Source of the DNA: Leishmania infantum JPCM5
Taxonomy: Eukaryota > Euglenozoa > Kinetoplastea > Trypanosomatida > Trypanosomatidae
Direction: 5' to 3'
Assembly: GCF_000002875.2 (NCBI RefSeq)
Contig: NC_009420.2
Span: 1,960,951-2,024,950, forward strand
Length of the DNA stretch: 64,000 bases
Shown: positions 10,346 to 20,301 of the stretch, piece after piece
How the letters are laid out: each line of letters opens with the position of its first letter
How positions within the stretch are numbered: the first letter of the stretch is position 1
Program-made: the position numbers and the translations under genes
Notes under the pieces: model-generated
What the model was told of the DNA's origin: nothing
The model's input: the letters and a program-made list of their open reading frames with translations, nothing else
The model's database searches: none

Positions 10346-10465
10346 CTCGGTGGTGGGTGGGTGGGTGGGGGGGGGGGGCAACGGCAAATAAAGAGTGAAA
10401 ACAAAAGAAAAAACGGAAAAGGGGGAGGGGGTGGCGTGAGAACGGGGAAGGAAGAAAAGAAGAGC
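10346..10465 (-). promoter_or_regulatory. Predicted polypyrimidine tract and splice acceptor for VDAC, including a 12-base C run
   Basis: On the minus strand, 10465-10354 is strongly pyrimidine-rich and includes a 12-base C run (G run at 10367-10378 on the plus strand). The next AG is at 10347-10346, giving a predicted 5' UTR of about 150 nt. The plus strand of 10354-10378 has several GGG blocks and could form a G-quadruplex in DNA. Confidence 0.45.
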
Positions 10466-12639
10466 GCGATGTGAAGGGAGTTGCGAGACAAGTGAGGTGT
10501 GCTCGTGTTTGTGTCACAGGCGCTACTGCTCACCGCTGTCGGTGCGGAGAAGGCTTGCAAAAAAGATAGAGGAGAGACAGGGGCGGGTACCTGAGGCGTC
10601 CACTCAGCGTTGAGGCTGCTACTCTCAAGATGCACACAGAACGTTCACTTCGTCTCAAACGAGCAGCTGCAAAACGACACAAAAACATGTATTTGAGGAA
10701 AATACACACACACACAAATTGTCTGTAAAGTGAACGCGCGCACGTACGTGTGGAGGGGGACGTGCTCAGGGAACGAAGTGGTCCGTCGCCTATCGGCAAT
10801 CGCGCAGACAGAGAAGGTGCACCGGTGAGGGTGAGAACTGGTGCCGCTAGAACGACCAAAAAGTAACGACCGAGAGGAATGTGTAAGCCTGGCGAGAAGG
10901 GAAGAGGGAGGAGAGGAGGTGGGGTTCAACGGGCCGATGCAAACCGGAAAGAGAAAACAGGTCGTGCAGCGAGCGAGAACAGGACAGAGAGCGCAGGTGA
11001 GGAGCTGCGACGACGAAAGTGACACATGCAGATGCGAGTACGCAGAGACACCCACACCCAGGAGCATCGCGTATGCAGATATGCAGAGGTGGGCATACGA
11101 TAAAGGCGGCGACATCACCGCCCGACACGCGGCACAGTTGCAGTGGCAGAGGTAGAGAGAGGAAGACAGGGAAAAGAGAGGGAGCAAATAAGTCTCGTAG
11201 AATGAAGAGCGCGCCGCACTCATGGGCTGGCCGCAACGCAACCGAGGGATAGGAACACATGCCCCTCGAAAAGGCGTGTCGACTCAAAAGATGTCGTCGA
11301 CGCGAGCAACGGGTCCAAACACAGCACCCCAATGCCCGCACACCGAGAGAAGAGAGGAGTGACTGAGACTTTGGCAGCAGCGCTAGGCGGCGCTGCGATA
11401 TTGACAGGGAGAACTCCTGAGTGTTGCCATTTCTCACGCATCGCATCGGCGATCGTTCGCTTTCGTCCCCCCTCGGCTCAGCATGGAGGACTGGGTAGAG
11501 AAGAAAGTGTGCGTTCTCTGATGCTGGTCGTGAGTCGCCTAGAGACTAACTCTCTCTCCGGCGTACACACACACACATTCCCGCTCATTCACGTCACGCT
11601 CGGCACACCACTTACTGCTGTGGCAATGCGGTCTCGAGCCCCAACCCCCTCCATAGTCAGCGCCTCCGTTCGCTCTCGCACGAGTGCCGCGGCCCGGCAC
11701 AGCCGCGTGGGAGTGTGAGGGACCCCTCTGAATCTGATAACGAAGGGTCGCTTTTTCCACGTCTGCACCGGAAAGGTCCTGGAGAGAGTGTGGCGGCTGG
11801 ATGCAGTCTCGTTGTGCGCATCGTATGCGCATAATCAGGGCAGCCAAGCCGACAAGCTGCCAGTCCGTGTGCGCGTGCAGCACAGCTGCGTTAGCATGCA
11901 CTCTAGCAGAAGAAAATGCAGCTCCGTGGCGTTTCGTCTTCCGGCGTGGCTAACTGCCATCCCTGTGAGCAATCTCATTGTCTTGTCCCTCCACCGGCTA
12001 CCCGACGGGCAGCCCTGTCTTCCGAGTTTTTTGAGGGTTCTCGCGGATGGTGCTGCCCCTCGGCGCGGAGAGGGCTGCCAGGATCTTCTTCGGCCCGTTA
12101 GTGCCTCTGCTGCCTAGTCTGCCCTTCACCCCTGAAGCCGTGCAAGACGGCGTCTGAATTCGCCTGCTGCCGGACTCGGTGCACCCAACATGCTTGACGG
12201 TGGCGGTCTCTGTCGGGGTGGTGACTGGTGAAGCAATGAGCCTAAAACACTCGTTCCGTTGAGCTGGCGTGTCGTCTGCAGAAAGAGAGGGAAGGAAAGA
12301 GTGCAGGGAGCGAGAGGGGCGTGCGTGTGCGTTGCAGTTGCCATGCTGTGCGAGCACAGAATAGCATCGACCGCAGAGGTCATGCGCGCAAGAGAAGGGG
12401 ATAGTTGGATCATAAGACTGCACACATCGCGGCCCTGCCCCTGGGCCCTCAGGAGGCGGCATGATGCGGGTGTTCTCTACGTCGGCCACTTGCTCAGTCT
12501 GTAAGCAAGCCCACCAGCGTGCGAGCCACCTCCGAGCCCCCTTCTCCAAGAACCCGCGGAGATTTTGAAACAGAAGGAGAGCCACGATGTGACGGGGTGC
12601 TGGCCGCCCCCCCTTGTGACAAGATTTTACCATGAGGCG
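10466..12639. other. Long gene-poor spacer, part 1
   Basis: About 2.2 kb with only short or compositionally biased reading frames. The longest minus-strand frames (for example 11998-12645 and 10847-11446) show no recognisable domain and no coding-like residue pattern. Simple CA tracts occur at about 10693-10712 and 11566-11577. This probably belongs to the very long 3' UTR of the VHS-GAT gene or untranscribed spacer RNA. Confidence 0.5.
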
Positions 12640-13200
12640 CAACATTTACAACGTGTCCATTCTGCCACAGCACATGATTTGGGTTCTACTCCACCCCACC
12701 GGTCGCAGGCTCGCCCGCATGGTGCCAAGGAACGCTAGACACGCCAGTACAGCAACGCGCCGACTCAGTCATCTGATAGCACGGCCGCGGCCTCGAACTT
12801 TAACCCTTCCCCCCAGCCTCGAAGATCTCCCCAGAGCAGCTACCCACCCTGCCGGTCGCCACGCGATGCATCTTCTTCGGGACGACTCAGGCACCCATCA
12901 CTGGACACTCAGGACCTGCTAGGATGCGTTCGAGTCGCGCTGGCCCTTCGCCCATCCCGCAGATGACGCAAGCATCTTCACTGTCGCAGCTCGCTCCGGC
13001 GCAACACCATCCACGACCGGATCGCCGACACTCGTAGCGATACATCGCTCTGGCCTCCCTGCGTTGTAGGCATTTGACCCTGTCACCACCAGATGTGGCG
13101 CGGCATTGGCAGGGACAGAGGGAGGGCTGCTGTGGCCTTCGAGTAGAGAGGGTGGGAGGAGGAGGAGGGGGGGTACTGGACCTGTGATGCTGCGCACTGA
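12640..13200 (-). mobile_element. SIDER-like degenerate retroposon, copy A
   Basis: This stretch shares several ordered blocks with 42220-42740. Both copies contain a CAGTCATC-GA-AGCACGGCC block (from 12767), TGCCGGTCGCCACG (about 12850), GGATGCGT-CGAGTC (about 12922), GCTCC-GCGCAACACC (about 12994) and TGACCCTGTCACCAC (13075-13090). They also share GCATTG-CAGGGA then GGGCTGC-TGGCC, near 13103-13135. Order and spacing agree, while single bases and small indels differ. On the minus strand the TGACCC block reads GTGGTGACAGGGTC, close to the 77-79 base signature of trypanosomatid ingi-related retroposons. Degenerate elements of about 550 bp in 3' UTRs match SIDERs, which in Leishmania can destabilise mRNA. 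Boundaries are approximate. Confidence 0.65.
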
Positions 13201-14218
13201 GGAGCTCCCCTCCCGTCATCAGGGAGCGCAATACAGCAAATAAAGAAGAGAGAAAAGAGGCGACCAACGAATGAACTGAGCAAACCCCGGTAACGCAACG
13301 CGTAGCGTCGTACAAGCAGCTGTGACATCCACTACGGCACAAGAGAGAGAGAGACGGGGAGAGGGGAAGAGACAGGCACACGTCAAGAGACAGAAAAACG
13401 AAACCGAGGCAGAGAACGCGACGCTAGGAAAGCCACCTGTGTATCATCCACGCATCATCGCGTAGGTAGGTGTCTGTTGTTTGTTTGTTTGTTTGGGGGG
13501 GGGGCTTTCGAGAGTAGGTTGGCGATTGTGTGCATCTCTGGCTTGTATGAAGGGGTGAGGGATGGTAGAAGGGAGTAGTGAACCCGTGAAGGCCGCCCAA
13601 GTCCCCACACACACACACGAAAAAAACAACATACACGTACATCGGCGTCCTCACCGACGTGAGCGTTACAGTCACAACAAGCCGGGGAGAGAGGACGAGA
13701 GATAAGGCGACGTGCATCGGGCTACACGAGCGAGAAAACCGAACGCACACGCGCATACACACACACACACACACATGCAGACAAAAAAAAAGAAAACGGG
13801 AAGAAGGAAAAACGGTGAAAAAGCAACGGAGCGCCCGGGTACAGGCACAGATAGAGAGACGCAGAGAGACGCCGCCACCACCGCCATCAAAGCCATCACG
13901 CGTATGCGGTGGTGAACAGTCGCAGAGAAGAGAGAGAAAGCAAAATGCAACCCGAAGGATGGTGGTGAGGCTGGGAAGTCCGGGGAGGGGAGGGGAGGGG
14001 AGTAGAAGGCCGAATGCACACAGACTGACTGGCAAAGCCGCACAGAAGCCGCTCGCACATCCCTGCTCAACAAAGTAACGGAGAAGTCTGCCCCTCCTTC
14101 TAGCAGCACCGACCAATCCCATTTCTGAGCTGATATGAGGACGTCGAAAACATCGGGAGGCCGATAGCGCCAAGAGGATCAGCAGGTACCTCACGCACCG
14201 GCGCATTTTTTTTTCCGT
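13201..14218. other. Long gene-poor spacer, part 2
   Basis: About 1.0 kb directly downstream (in transcription) of the VHS-GAT stop codon, hence its proximal 3' UTR. It contains a (GTTT)n then G-run block at 13470-13505, a (AC)9 run at 13757-13774 and a poly-T run at 14206-14214. No coding sequence was recognised; the long frame at 13424-14206 is Cys/Val/Phe-rich and comes from repeat sequence. Confidence 0.5.
13757..13774. repeat. (AC)9 microsatellite
   Basis: A perfect AC dinucleotide run in the 3' UTR region of the VHS-GAT gene, followed by a short poly-A stretch. Confidence 0.9.
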
Positions 14219-15775
14219 CTAGCTGACGCCGTGACCTTCAAGGAAGGCATCGAAGTCATCCGCGTCCTTTGATAAGTCCGCGGTCGGGGGGGCGGGAGCC
14301 GCTGCAGCCTCCGCTGCCGAGGTGGACTGTGATACTGCATGCTGGAGCGGCGCAGGCACCTCCTCCGCCCCAGCCGCGTCACCTGCCTCTGCACGCATGA
14401 GTGACGGCGCCGCAGCATTGGAACTAGTCGGTGCGGTTGTCGCGAAGTCGCCCACAGCAGGCTCCACGGCGTCGGCAGTCTCCTCAGGCGACGCCGCCGG
14501 AGGAGATCGCGCCGGCGGCGACCCCGGCTCCTCCATTGATGGCACGGGTAACTTGGGCATTGAAGGCGTAGCCTGTGGCGCAGACTGCCCGTTCCCAAAC
14601 AAGTCCTCCGCCACTGGCGCAGCGGCGAGGGGCGGAGTAGACACCGGCGCCGGAGAGGTGCCCGCCATGCCCACGCTCCCGCTCGGCACCTCAGCGCGCG
14701 GTGGTGGCGGGCGTTGTTGCATCCCCGTCTCCTGAAAAGCAGAGACGCCGCTGCTGTTCTGCTCCGTGTCAACAGCGGAGCGCATTAGGGTTTGCTGCAG
14801 TGCTGGCGGCAACGCTGACGACCCTTCGGGCGTGGCGTCAGCGCGCGGCCGTGCCATCGACTTCTCAACCTTCGCCAGCACAGCCGACTGACTGTCAGAG
14901 ACGGTCCGGAGTAAGTCGCGGTCCAGCTGCAGGTTCGAGGACAGTAGAATTGTGACGTAAATGTGGTCTTCACGCAGCTGCGACAAGTAGCTCTGCACAA
15001 CCTCGTCATCGCGCAAACATACATTGGGATTCGTCTCGGTGTTGTTAACGTAATCAGAAAAGGTCATGCACATTTCCAGCATCGCCGACACACGCTCAGA
15101 GGTGGGGAGGTTGATTGCGATGGCGTCCACGACACTGCGCTTGTCGCGGTGATGACCATGCGAGCGTTCCCCTTGGTAGTCATGGCCAGCATCCGAGCGC
15201 TGACCTGGCTGTCGTCGATTGCGGTTGGGGGCGTGAACCTCCACCTTCATGCGTGCGTTGCGTTCCGGTTCGAGGCCCTCGAAGCAATTCGGCCCCATTT
15301 GGTTGCGGACGTCGTCGGCAAGCGTTGTGAGGATGTAGCACTCCTCGGCGGGGTGGCCGCGAAACCAGATGCTGAGGTTGAGCGTCAGCAAGAGCGCTGA
15401 CTCTTTCGCTTGCATCGCGCGGCCGGTCGTCGGCTGCACGCACGCGACGGCGACCAGATCGCGCAGAAGACCCTTCTGCGTCGCCACTTCGATATGAAAC
15501 CATGTTGAGCAGCTCTTGATCATCGACTCCAGCAACTGGATCGTCAGGTGCTTGACGGCGACATGAGAGTCCGCGATACGGCGCCGGATTGCTCGCACAA
15601 CGTCAACGGTCGACTCGGGTTTCTTGTTCACCGTCTCACAGAGAAACTTGACGTGCTCGTAGGTTGGAATGAGGAGTTGCGGGGCGGTGCACTCCTCAAC
15701 AATGTCGGCGTAAGGGTTCGGCATAAGGCGTAACGCCTTATCCTTGATCTCCTCAATGAGCGACAGTTGGACCAT
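14219..15775 (-). CDS. VHS-GAT domain adaptor (GGA/TOM1-like)
   Basis: The product is 518 residues. Residues about 1-150 form a VHS domain: an all-helical ENTH/VHS-type fold containing 'IEEIKDKALRLMPNPY', VDVVRAIRRRI and 'VAVKHLTIQLLESMIKSC', typical of the N-terminal domain that reads sorting signals or ubiquitin. Residues about 215-320 resemble a GAT three-helix bundle (ERVSAMLEMCMTFSDYVNN through SDSQSAVLAKVEKSM), which binds Arf or ubiquitin. The remaining 200 residues are Pro/Ala/Ser-rich and contain short acidic motifs suited to clathrin-adaptor ears (DLFG and, near the C-terminus, DDFDAFL). There is no obvious folded GAE ear, so it is closer to TOM1 than to GGA. I infer a role in endosomal or trans-Golgi sorting, possibly standing in for ESCRT-0. 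A His-rich insert lies between the two domains. Confidence 0.88.
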   Translation of the reverse strand: MVQLSLIEEIKDKALRLMPNPYADIVEECTAPQLLIPTYEHVKFLCETVNKKPESTVDVVRAIRRRIADSHVAVKHLTIQLLESMIKSCSTWFHIEVATQKGLLRDLVAVACVQPTTGRAMQAKESALLLTLNLSIWFRGHPAEECYILTTLADDVRNQMGPNCFEGLEPERNARMKVEVHAPNRNRRQPGQRSDAGHDYQGERSHGHHRDKRSVVDAIAINLPTSERVSAMLEMCMTFSDYVNNTETNPNVCLRDDEVVQSYLSQLREDHIYVTILLSSNLQLDRDLLRTVSDSQSAVLAKVEKSMARPRADATPEGSSALPPALQQTLMRSAVDTEQNSSGVSAFQETGMQQRPPPPRAEVPSGSVGMAGTSPAPVSTPPLAAAPVAEDLFGNGQSAPQATPSMPKLPVPSMEEPGSPPARSPPAASPEETADAVEPAVGDFATTAPTSSNAAAPSLMRAEAGDAAGAEEVPAPLQHAVSQSTSAAEAAAAPAPPTADLSKDADDFDAFLEGHGVS

Positions 15776-18423
15776 TGTTGGGCGGGTTGGGGGGTTGTTT
15801 GCGTTGGTGGCCGACCTCGCGAACAGAGAGGGTCCGAAAAGCACGGTCGCACAGGACGCGTATGAGGATATGAGTGTCTGCGTGTATGTTGATGCGGAAC
15901 GCAACGATCTCGAACAAACGCAAACCCGAGACAAAAAAAGGCGCCTACGGTGGAATCGCAACAAATGTGAAGAAGGGAATAGGGTGGTATGGCGGGGAGG
16001 TCTTCGATGTGGGCAAGGGGGCGCCCAGTGGCGTCGAGATTGACGAGTAGGGAGATCGGTGATGGGTGCGGCAAAAGCTCCCCAAGCAACGAGACCGCGG
16101 GCGAGCTGTAATGGGCGTAAGAAAAGGGAACAGGGAGAAACGAAGTGTCAGCTATACGCGCTCTCTAATCGTGCGGTGGCGCAGTCGACCGTGGCGACAG
16201 CAAGAAAGACGTTCGAGAATGCGGCGCATCGTGAAGACACGAGGAGCGGAAACAGGACAGAAAAAAAGCGCAACAGTGGGGTTGGAGAGGGAAACGACAG
16301 TCTTGTCATGACCAGAGGTGATTGAAGAGGGACAGATGCAAATCAGTTGCGTAGTGACACAGCAGCTGTGCTCGCTGTTGGTTCGGCCAATCCCAGTAAA
16401 TCTCCATTAGACAACGGCATTACCACTACCTTGCAGGGAAACACAGCGGAACATCATTCAAGTCTCGCCTTACACCTCACATGAGCCTTTAGGCCAACGG
16501 TGACACCCCGCCAGAATCGAAAAGCCCTCTATCACAGCCGAAGAAGAACAATGCAGACGACAAAAACAAGCCAGTCCGACACACCTGCTTGTGGTCCCGT
16601 CCCCCATCGAAGGACTGTGAGTCCTTTCCTTCGTCTACATACTTGAGGCAGGGGGGGCGTGTGAGGACCCACACATCACCTCTACAGAACTCTGCGTTTC
16701 GCGCTTAACGAAGGGTGTTGTTTCGAAGTGAGGATACGTTCTATTCAATGTAGTCGCACACACGCTGAAGCGCTCTCTAAAGAATGATGGCGTGGTGGCT
16801 GCGCCCAAGAAAAAACGCACGACAGTGAAGACAAAAATAGGGCTACAGGTCTGTGCGTGCGCGTTTGTGGATGTATCTTGGCCGCTTGTGAGGCAGGAAA
16901 GGGGGGAACATGGGAAGAGAGCTCGGCAAAAGAAAGGCATAAATGCTTTGTGTACGGCGTGAGGGTGAGGGCGGAGGCACCTGTGTGTTGTCACCCTCCA
17001 CACATCGGCGTATCACTCCCTCTCCCTCTCTTTGTGGCTCTTCTGCGAAGAAGCCGAAGCATCGAAAGAAAGCGAAACGTGCTTGAGCCGCAACGCACAA
17101 TGCGCCCCGCACGCAAGTCCGAATGTGACACACACACACACAAAAAAAAGAAAAAACGACAGGCCAAGCGAGAAACAATCAAATGCGCCTTTGTTTTCTT
17201 TTCTTGTCTGTGCGCATCTCCCCCGCTTCCTCCCCGCTAGCCCAGCACAACAGTCAAAAAGGATCCACGGCAAGGAGGAAAGCCGGAGCGGGCACTCGAA
17301 GCATACACGCACGCACACGCCCACACGCACATGCACACACGCCGACGCAGCGACGCGGTCTACTCTTAAAGCCGAGGCACAGATGAAGGAGAATGAGAGA
17401 AGAACCAGAATAAAAAAAAGACACATAGAGACGGGAGGACGCAGTGTTTGTCGAGTCCACAGAGAAGGTGTGTGCACCACCAAATCACGAAGGCATCAGC
17501 GACAGAAAAAAAAAGAAAACTTAACATGCGCTGTTGCACATTCCGCTCTCCTCGTGCGTGCGCGCGTGCGTGTGCGTGCGTGTGTGTGTGTGTGTGCCTA
17601 GATGGTTTCTGCGTAACTGAACAAAGAAAAACACACACGACCACATCTAGATGAGGATGTGGTAAGGGGGTGGGGGTGAGGGGGAGGTGAGACAAGGAGC
17701 ACAGTGAGTGAAAGCTGCCGACATGGCAAGCAATCGGCACCCCATTGCACACCCGCGCACACGGAGAAGACAAAATAAAAGCGAGAACATATGCATGAAT
17801 GCGTACAGGTGAGAGAGGCAGCGGTACAGGAAGCAAACCTAAAAAGAAAAGCAAGCCACGAGGACGAGGAAAGGCAAGCAACGAAAAACAAACGAAAAGG
17901 AGACACATAATGGGCGCGGCAAAGCCCCGGCATCACTACAGACACGTTGGGGGAAAAGGAGGAGAAAACAACACATCATCGCAAGAAACCTCCACGTCTA
18001 CGTGTGCCGCACCTTCCATTACTGGTCTTGCGCCGGCGATTTGCCAACTCTAGCGACCAGGAGCATCAAGGAGGAGGGGCAACGGGACTAGCGGACGGCC
18101 ATCAAGAATGCCGAGCGAGTGCATCTGAGCACGCTCTCCCCGTGCTCTGTTCGAATTTTCATGTCCGTACTGCTCGTGAATGCTCAACAGATGTGGCGAA
18201 ACAACAGCAAAGAAAGTGAGAGACAACGCGAAACGCAAACAACAAAAAAGGGCAAGCTACCGACAATCATAATAATGAAAAAAAGCGACAACGCACTGAA
18301 CGAAGGCAAGTCGACGATGCGCCTTGGGGAATGTACAGGGGACTTTGTGTGCGTGTGTGCCTGTGCACGCACAGAGACTCGTACACGCGGAGTACTCGAA
18401 GAAAGAACGTCAGAACTGCCGCA
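15776..18423. other. Long gene-poor spacer with CA/GT and purine repeats
   Basis: About 2.65 kb between the VHS-GAT gene and the kinesin-like gene, made of purine-rich plus-strand sequence, poly-A runs, CA tracts (around 17129-17142 and 17310-17342) and a (TG)8 run at 17581-17596. All long reading frames are biased in composition (Cys/Phe/Ser/Val-rich on one strand, Lys/Arg/Thr on the other) and look spurious. Expected content is the 3' UTR of the kinesin-like gene and the 5' UTR of the VHS-GAT gene. Confidence 0.5.
17581..17596. repeat. (TG)8 microsatellite
   Basis: A perfect TG run preceded by an imperfect GTGCGTGCG-type tract from about 17553. Confidence 0.9.
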
Positions 18424-20301
18424 CTACATGAGGTTGCACTGGCACTGCGACTTTTTCTTGTCGATCTCATCTTGCAGGCGGCGAATCTCGCTCTGTGTCT
18501 CGGATATCTCTTTCTCATACTTGGCGATCTCCTCCTCCAGCTCCGCCTTCTCCCGACTCGGCGCTGCAGCTTTATAGGCGATGTCGTATTCTGCTTGAAT
18601 TGCGCGCATTCGCTCTTCGGTTTTGTCTAGCTCCCTCGCAGTGGAGCGCTCTCGCTCGATCCTTTGAATCTCGGCGTCCGCATTCTTCTTCTCATCCGAC
18701 TCGCTGATGAGCATCCTCCGCTGCTCATCAGGAGAGGCAACGTTAAAGGCCTCAATGCTCTCTGTTTTCCTGTCCTCCTCCCTGTACTCGTTGAGGCGCT
18801 CCTCGTAGATGGCAGTGTTCGCCTTCTGCTTCTTCAACATGGCCTCCACTGCCTCCGCGCGCACCTTCGCGTCGTCCGCGTCGCGCATCTGCCTCTTCGA
18901 CGCCGCGTCGAGGGACATCTGCATCTGTTGGAACTCCTTGATCTCTGCCCGCTTCTTGTTCAGCTCCGCGTTCATCTGCTTGCGCGCACGGTTCGAGCGT
19001 TCGGCCTCCATGTTTCGGCCGATCGTCGCCAGCTTTACCTGTTTGTGCGACTCAGTGATTTCGTTCGTCGTCTTGTTATAGTTAGCCTCCTGCTTCATCA
19101 ACTCCACCTCCCGCACGTTCAGCTCGTTCTGCACGACCGACAGCGCCTCATGCGTCTTTCTCTCCTCCACCTGCAGGTCCTTTACCTCGTCCGCCAGCCG
19201 GCGCATCTCCACGAAGCTCTCATCGTGGAGCAGCTGCGGGTTGCCCTTCAGCTTCTTCACCTTCACGCTAAACTGAAGCGTGTTGATGTCTTCTCGCATA
19301 TGCTCGTAATACGGGCTGACGCACGAGATCATGTTCAGATGGAAGCCCTGCTGCAGCAGCGATGGGAACAGCTTCGTGAAGGCACTCTCGCGTACCGGCA
19401 CCTTCGCCAGCGGATTCTCCCCGCTGTCGTGCTCCACGGCGACATCGATGCAGCGCTGGAAGGCGGACGGCATGTTGCGCAGGAGCACAAACAGCACCTG
19501 CACGCGACGTGACTTGCTCACGGACTGGTTCACGTTCTCCGGATCCTCAAACTCGAACGTTTCTGTGAAGCGGAAGGAGACGGTGTGTGTGCTGTTCCGC
19601 TTTTCCACAATGCGGTAGAGCTGCTGAATCACCTTTAGCAGCTCCGGCGTGCTATCTGCATCGACGCTGTTGACACCCACCAGCCGCGGCCCGCTGGGGG
19701 TCGATAGCAGCTTCAGTGAATCTGCGGAAGTCTGGATGCTGCCGCCGTGCCGGCCCGTGGCGAGGAGGTCAACGTAGGTCTCACCGGAGATGTCCACCGC
19801 CTCCAGTTCCACGCTGAGGGAGCTGTTGGTTTGCGCGTTCATTTTGAAGGAGGAAATGATGTCCTCAGCAAAGCGGGGCAAAATGCCGCGGTGGGCGCCT
19901 TCGGCCTCGCCGCCATAGAGGGTGTAGAAGCGGCCGCTACTGCTGGCACCGGCGACGCAGAAGGCGGTATTGTAGCCCTCCACGATCGCCGGTATCATCG
20001 GCGCCACGACACGATTGTAAACATCCTGCTGTGTGGCGGGCCTCTTCTTATTCGAAGACTTCAACGCCTCCTCTCCGGGCTCCTGAAATGACCAGAGCAC
20101 CTCGCTGACCGCGAATACGGCGTTGCGGCGCACCTCAAAGTAGTTTTGAGGGTCGAGGACAGAGATGATGTTATTGCCGTCCCATTGGAGGATGCCGCGG
20201 GGGATGGCGCTGTCCTCGGGGCACACCTTCGCCTCAGACGCCGTGAAGGGGCGCACGCGCACGAAGCTGCGGCACGTGCTGGACTTCAGACTCATCGTCA
20301 T
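18424..20301 (-). CDS. Kinesin-like protein with degenerate motor domain, coiled coil and C-terminal CaaX box
   Basis: The product is 625 residues. Its N-terminal 360 residues follow the kinesin motor plan: FVRVRPFTASE at 13-23, then VYNRVVAPMI and 'IVEGYNTAFCVAGASSSGRFYTLYG' leading to the P-loop site. There the expected GxxxxGK(S/T) is GASSSGRF (118-125), so the nucleotide-binding lysine is missing. The switch I region is reduced to a RNSTHTV-like remnant and no switch II DLAGSE is visible. Residues about 365-615 are charged heptad-type coiled coil. The last residues are CQCNLM, a CaaX box with Met that favours farnesylation, next to a second Cys that could be palmitoylated. I infer a non-motile, membrane-tethered kinesin relative. 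The predicted acceptor (AG at 20305-20304) leaves a 5' UTR of only 2 nt; the next in-frame Met is residue 3. Confidence 0.88.
   Translation of the reverse strand: MTMSLKSSTCRSFVRVRPFTASEAKVCPEDSAIPRGILQWDGNNIISVLDPQNYFEVRRNAVFAVSEVLWSFQEPGEEALKSSNKKRPATQQDVYNRVVAPMIPAIVEGYNTAFCVAGASSSGRFYTLYGGEAEGAHRGILPRFAEDIISSFKMNAQTNSSLSVELEAVDISGETYVDLLATGRHGGSIQTSADSLKLLSTPSGPRLVGVNSVDADSTPELLKVIQQLYRIVEKRNSTHTVSFRFTETFEFEDPENVNQSVSKSRRVQVLFVLLRNMPSAFQRCIDVAVEHDSGENPLAKVPVRESAFTKLFPSLLQQGFHLNMISCVSPYYEHMREDINTLQFSVKVKKLKGNPQLLHDESFVEMRRLADEVKDLQVEERKTHEALSVVQNELNVREVELMKQEANYNKTTNEITESHKQVKLATIGRNMEAERSNRARKQMNAELNKKRAEIKEFQQMQMSLDAASKRQMRDADDAKVRAEAVEAMLKKQKANTAIYEERLNEYREEDRKTESIEAFNVASPDEQRRMLISESDEKKNADAEIQRIERERSTARELDKTEERMRAIQAEYDIAYKAAAPSREKAELEEEIAKYEKEISETQSEIRRLQDEIDKKKSQCQCNLM

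Noticed and set aside
10847..11446. 199-codon minus-strand frame
   Set aside because: Cys/Leu/Ser/Phe-rich product typical of pyrimidine-rich UTR read in frame.
11998..12645. 215-codon minus-strand frame in the long spacer
   Set aside because: No domain, unusual residue mix and no convincing pyrimidine tract with acceptor ahead of its ATG. I could not support it as a gene, although its orientation fits.
13424..14206. 260-codon minus-strand frame downstream of the VHS-GAT stop
   Set aside because: The apparent product is dominated by Cys, Val and Phe from CA/GT repeats and homopyrimidine tracts.
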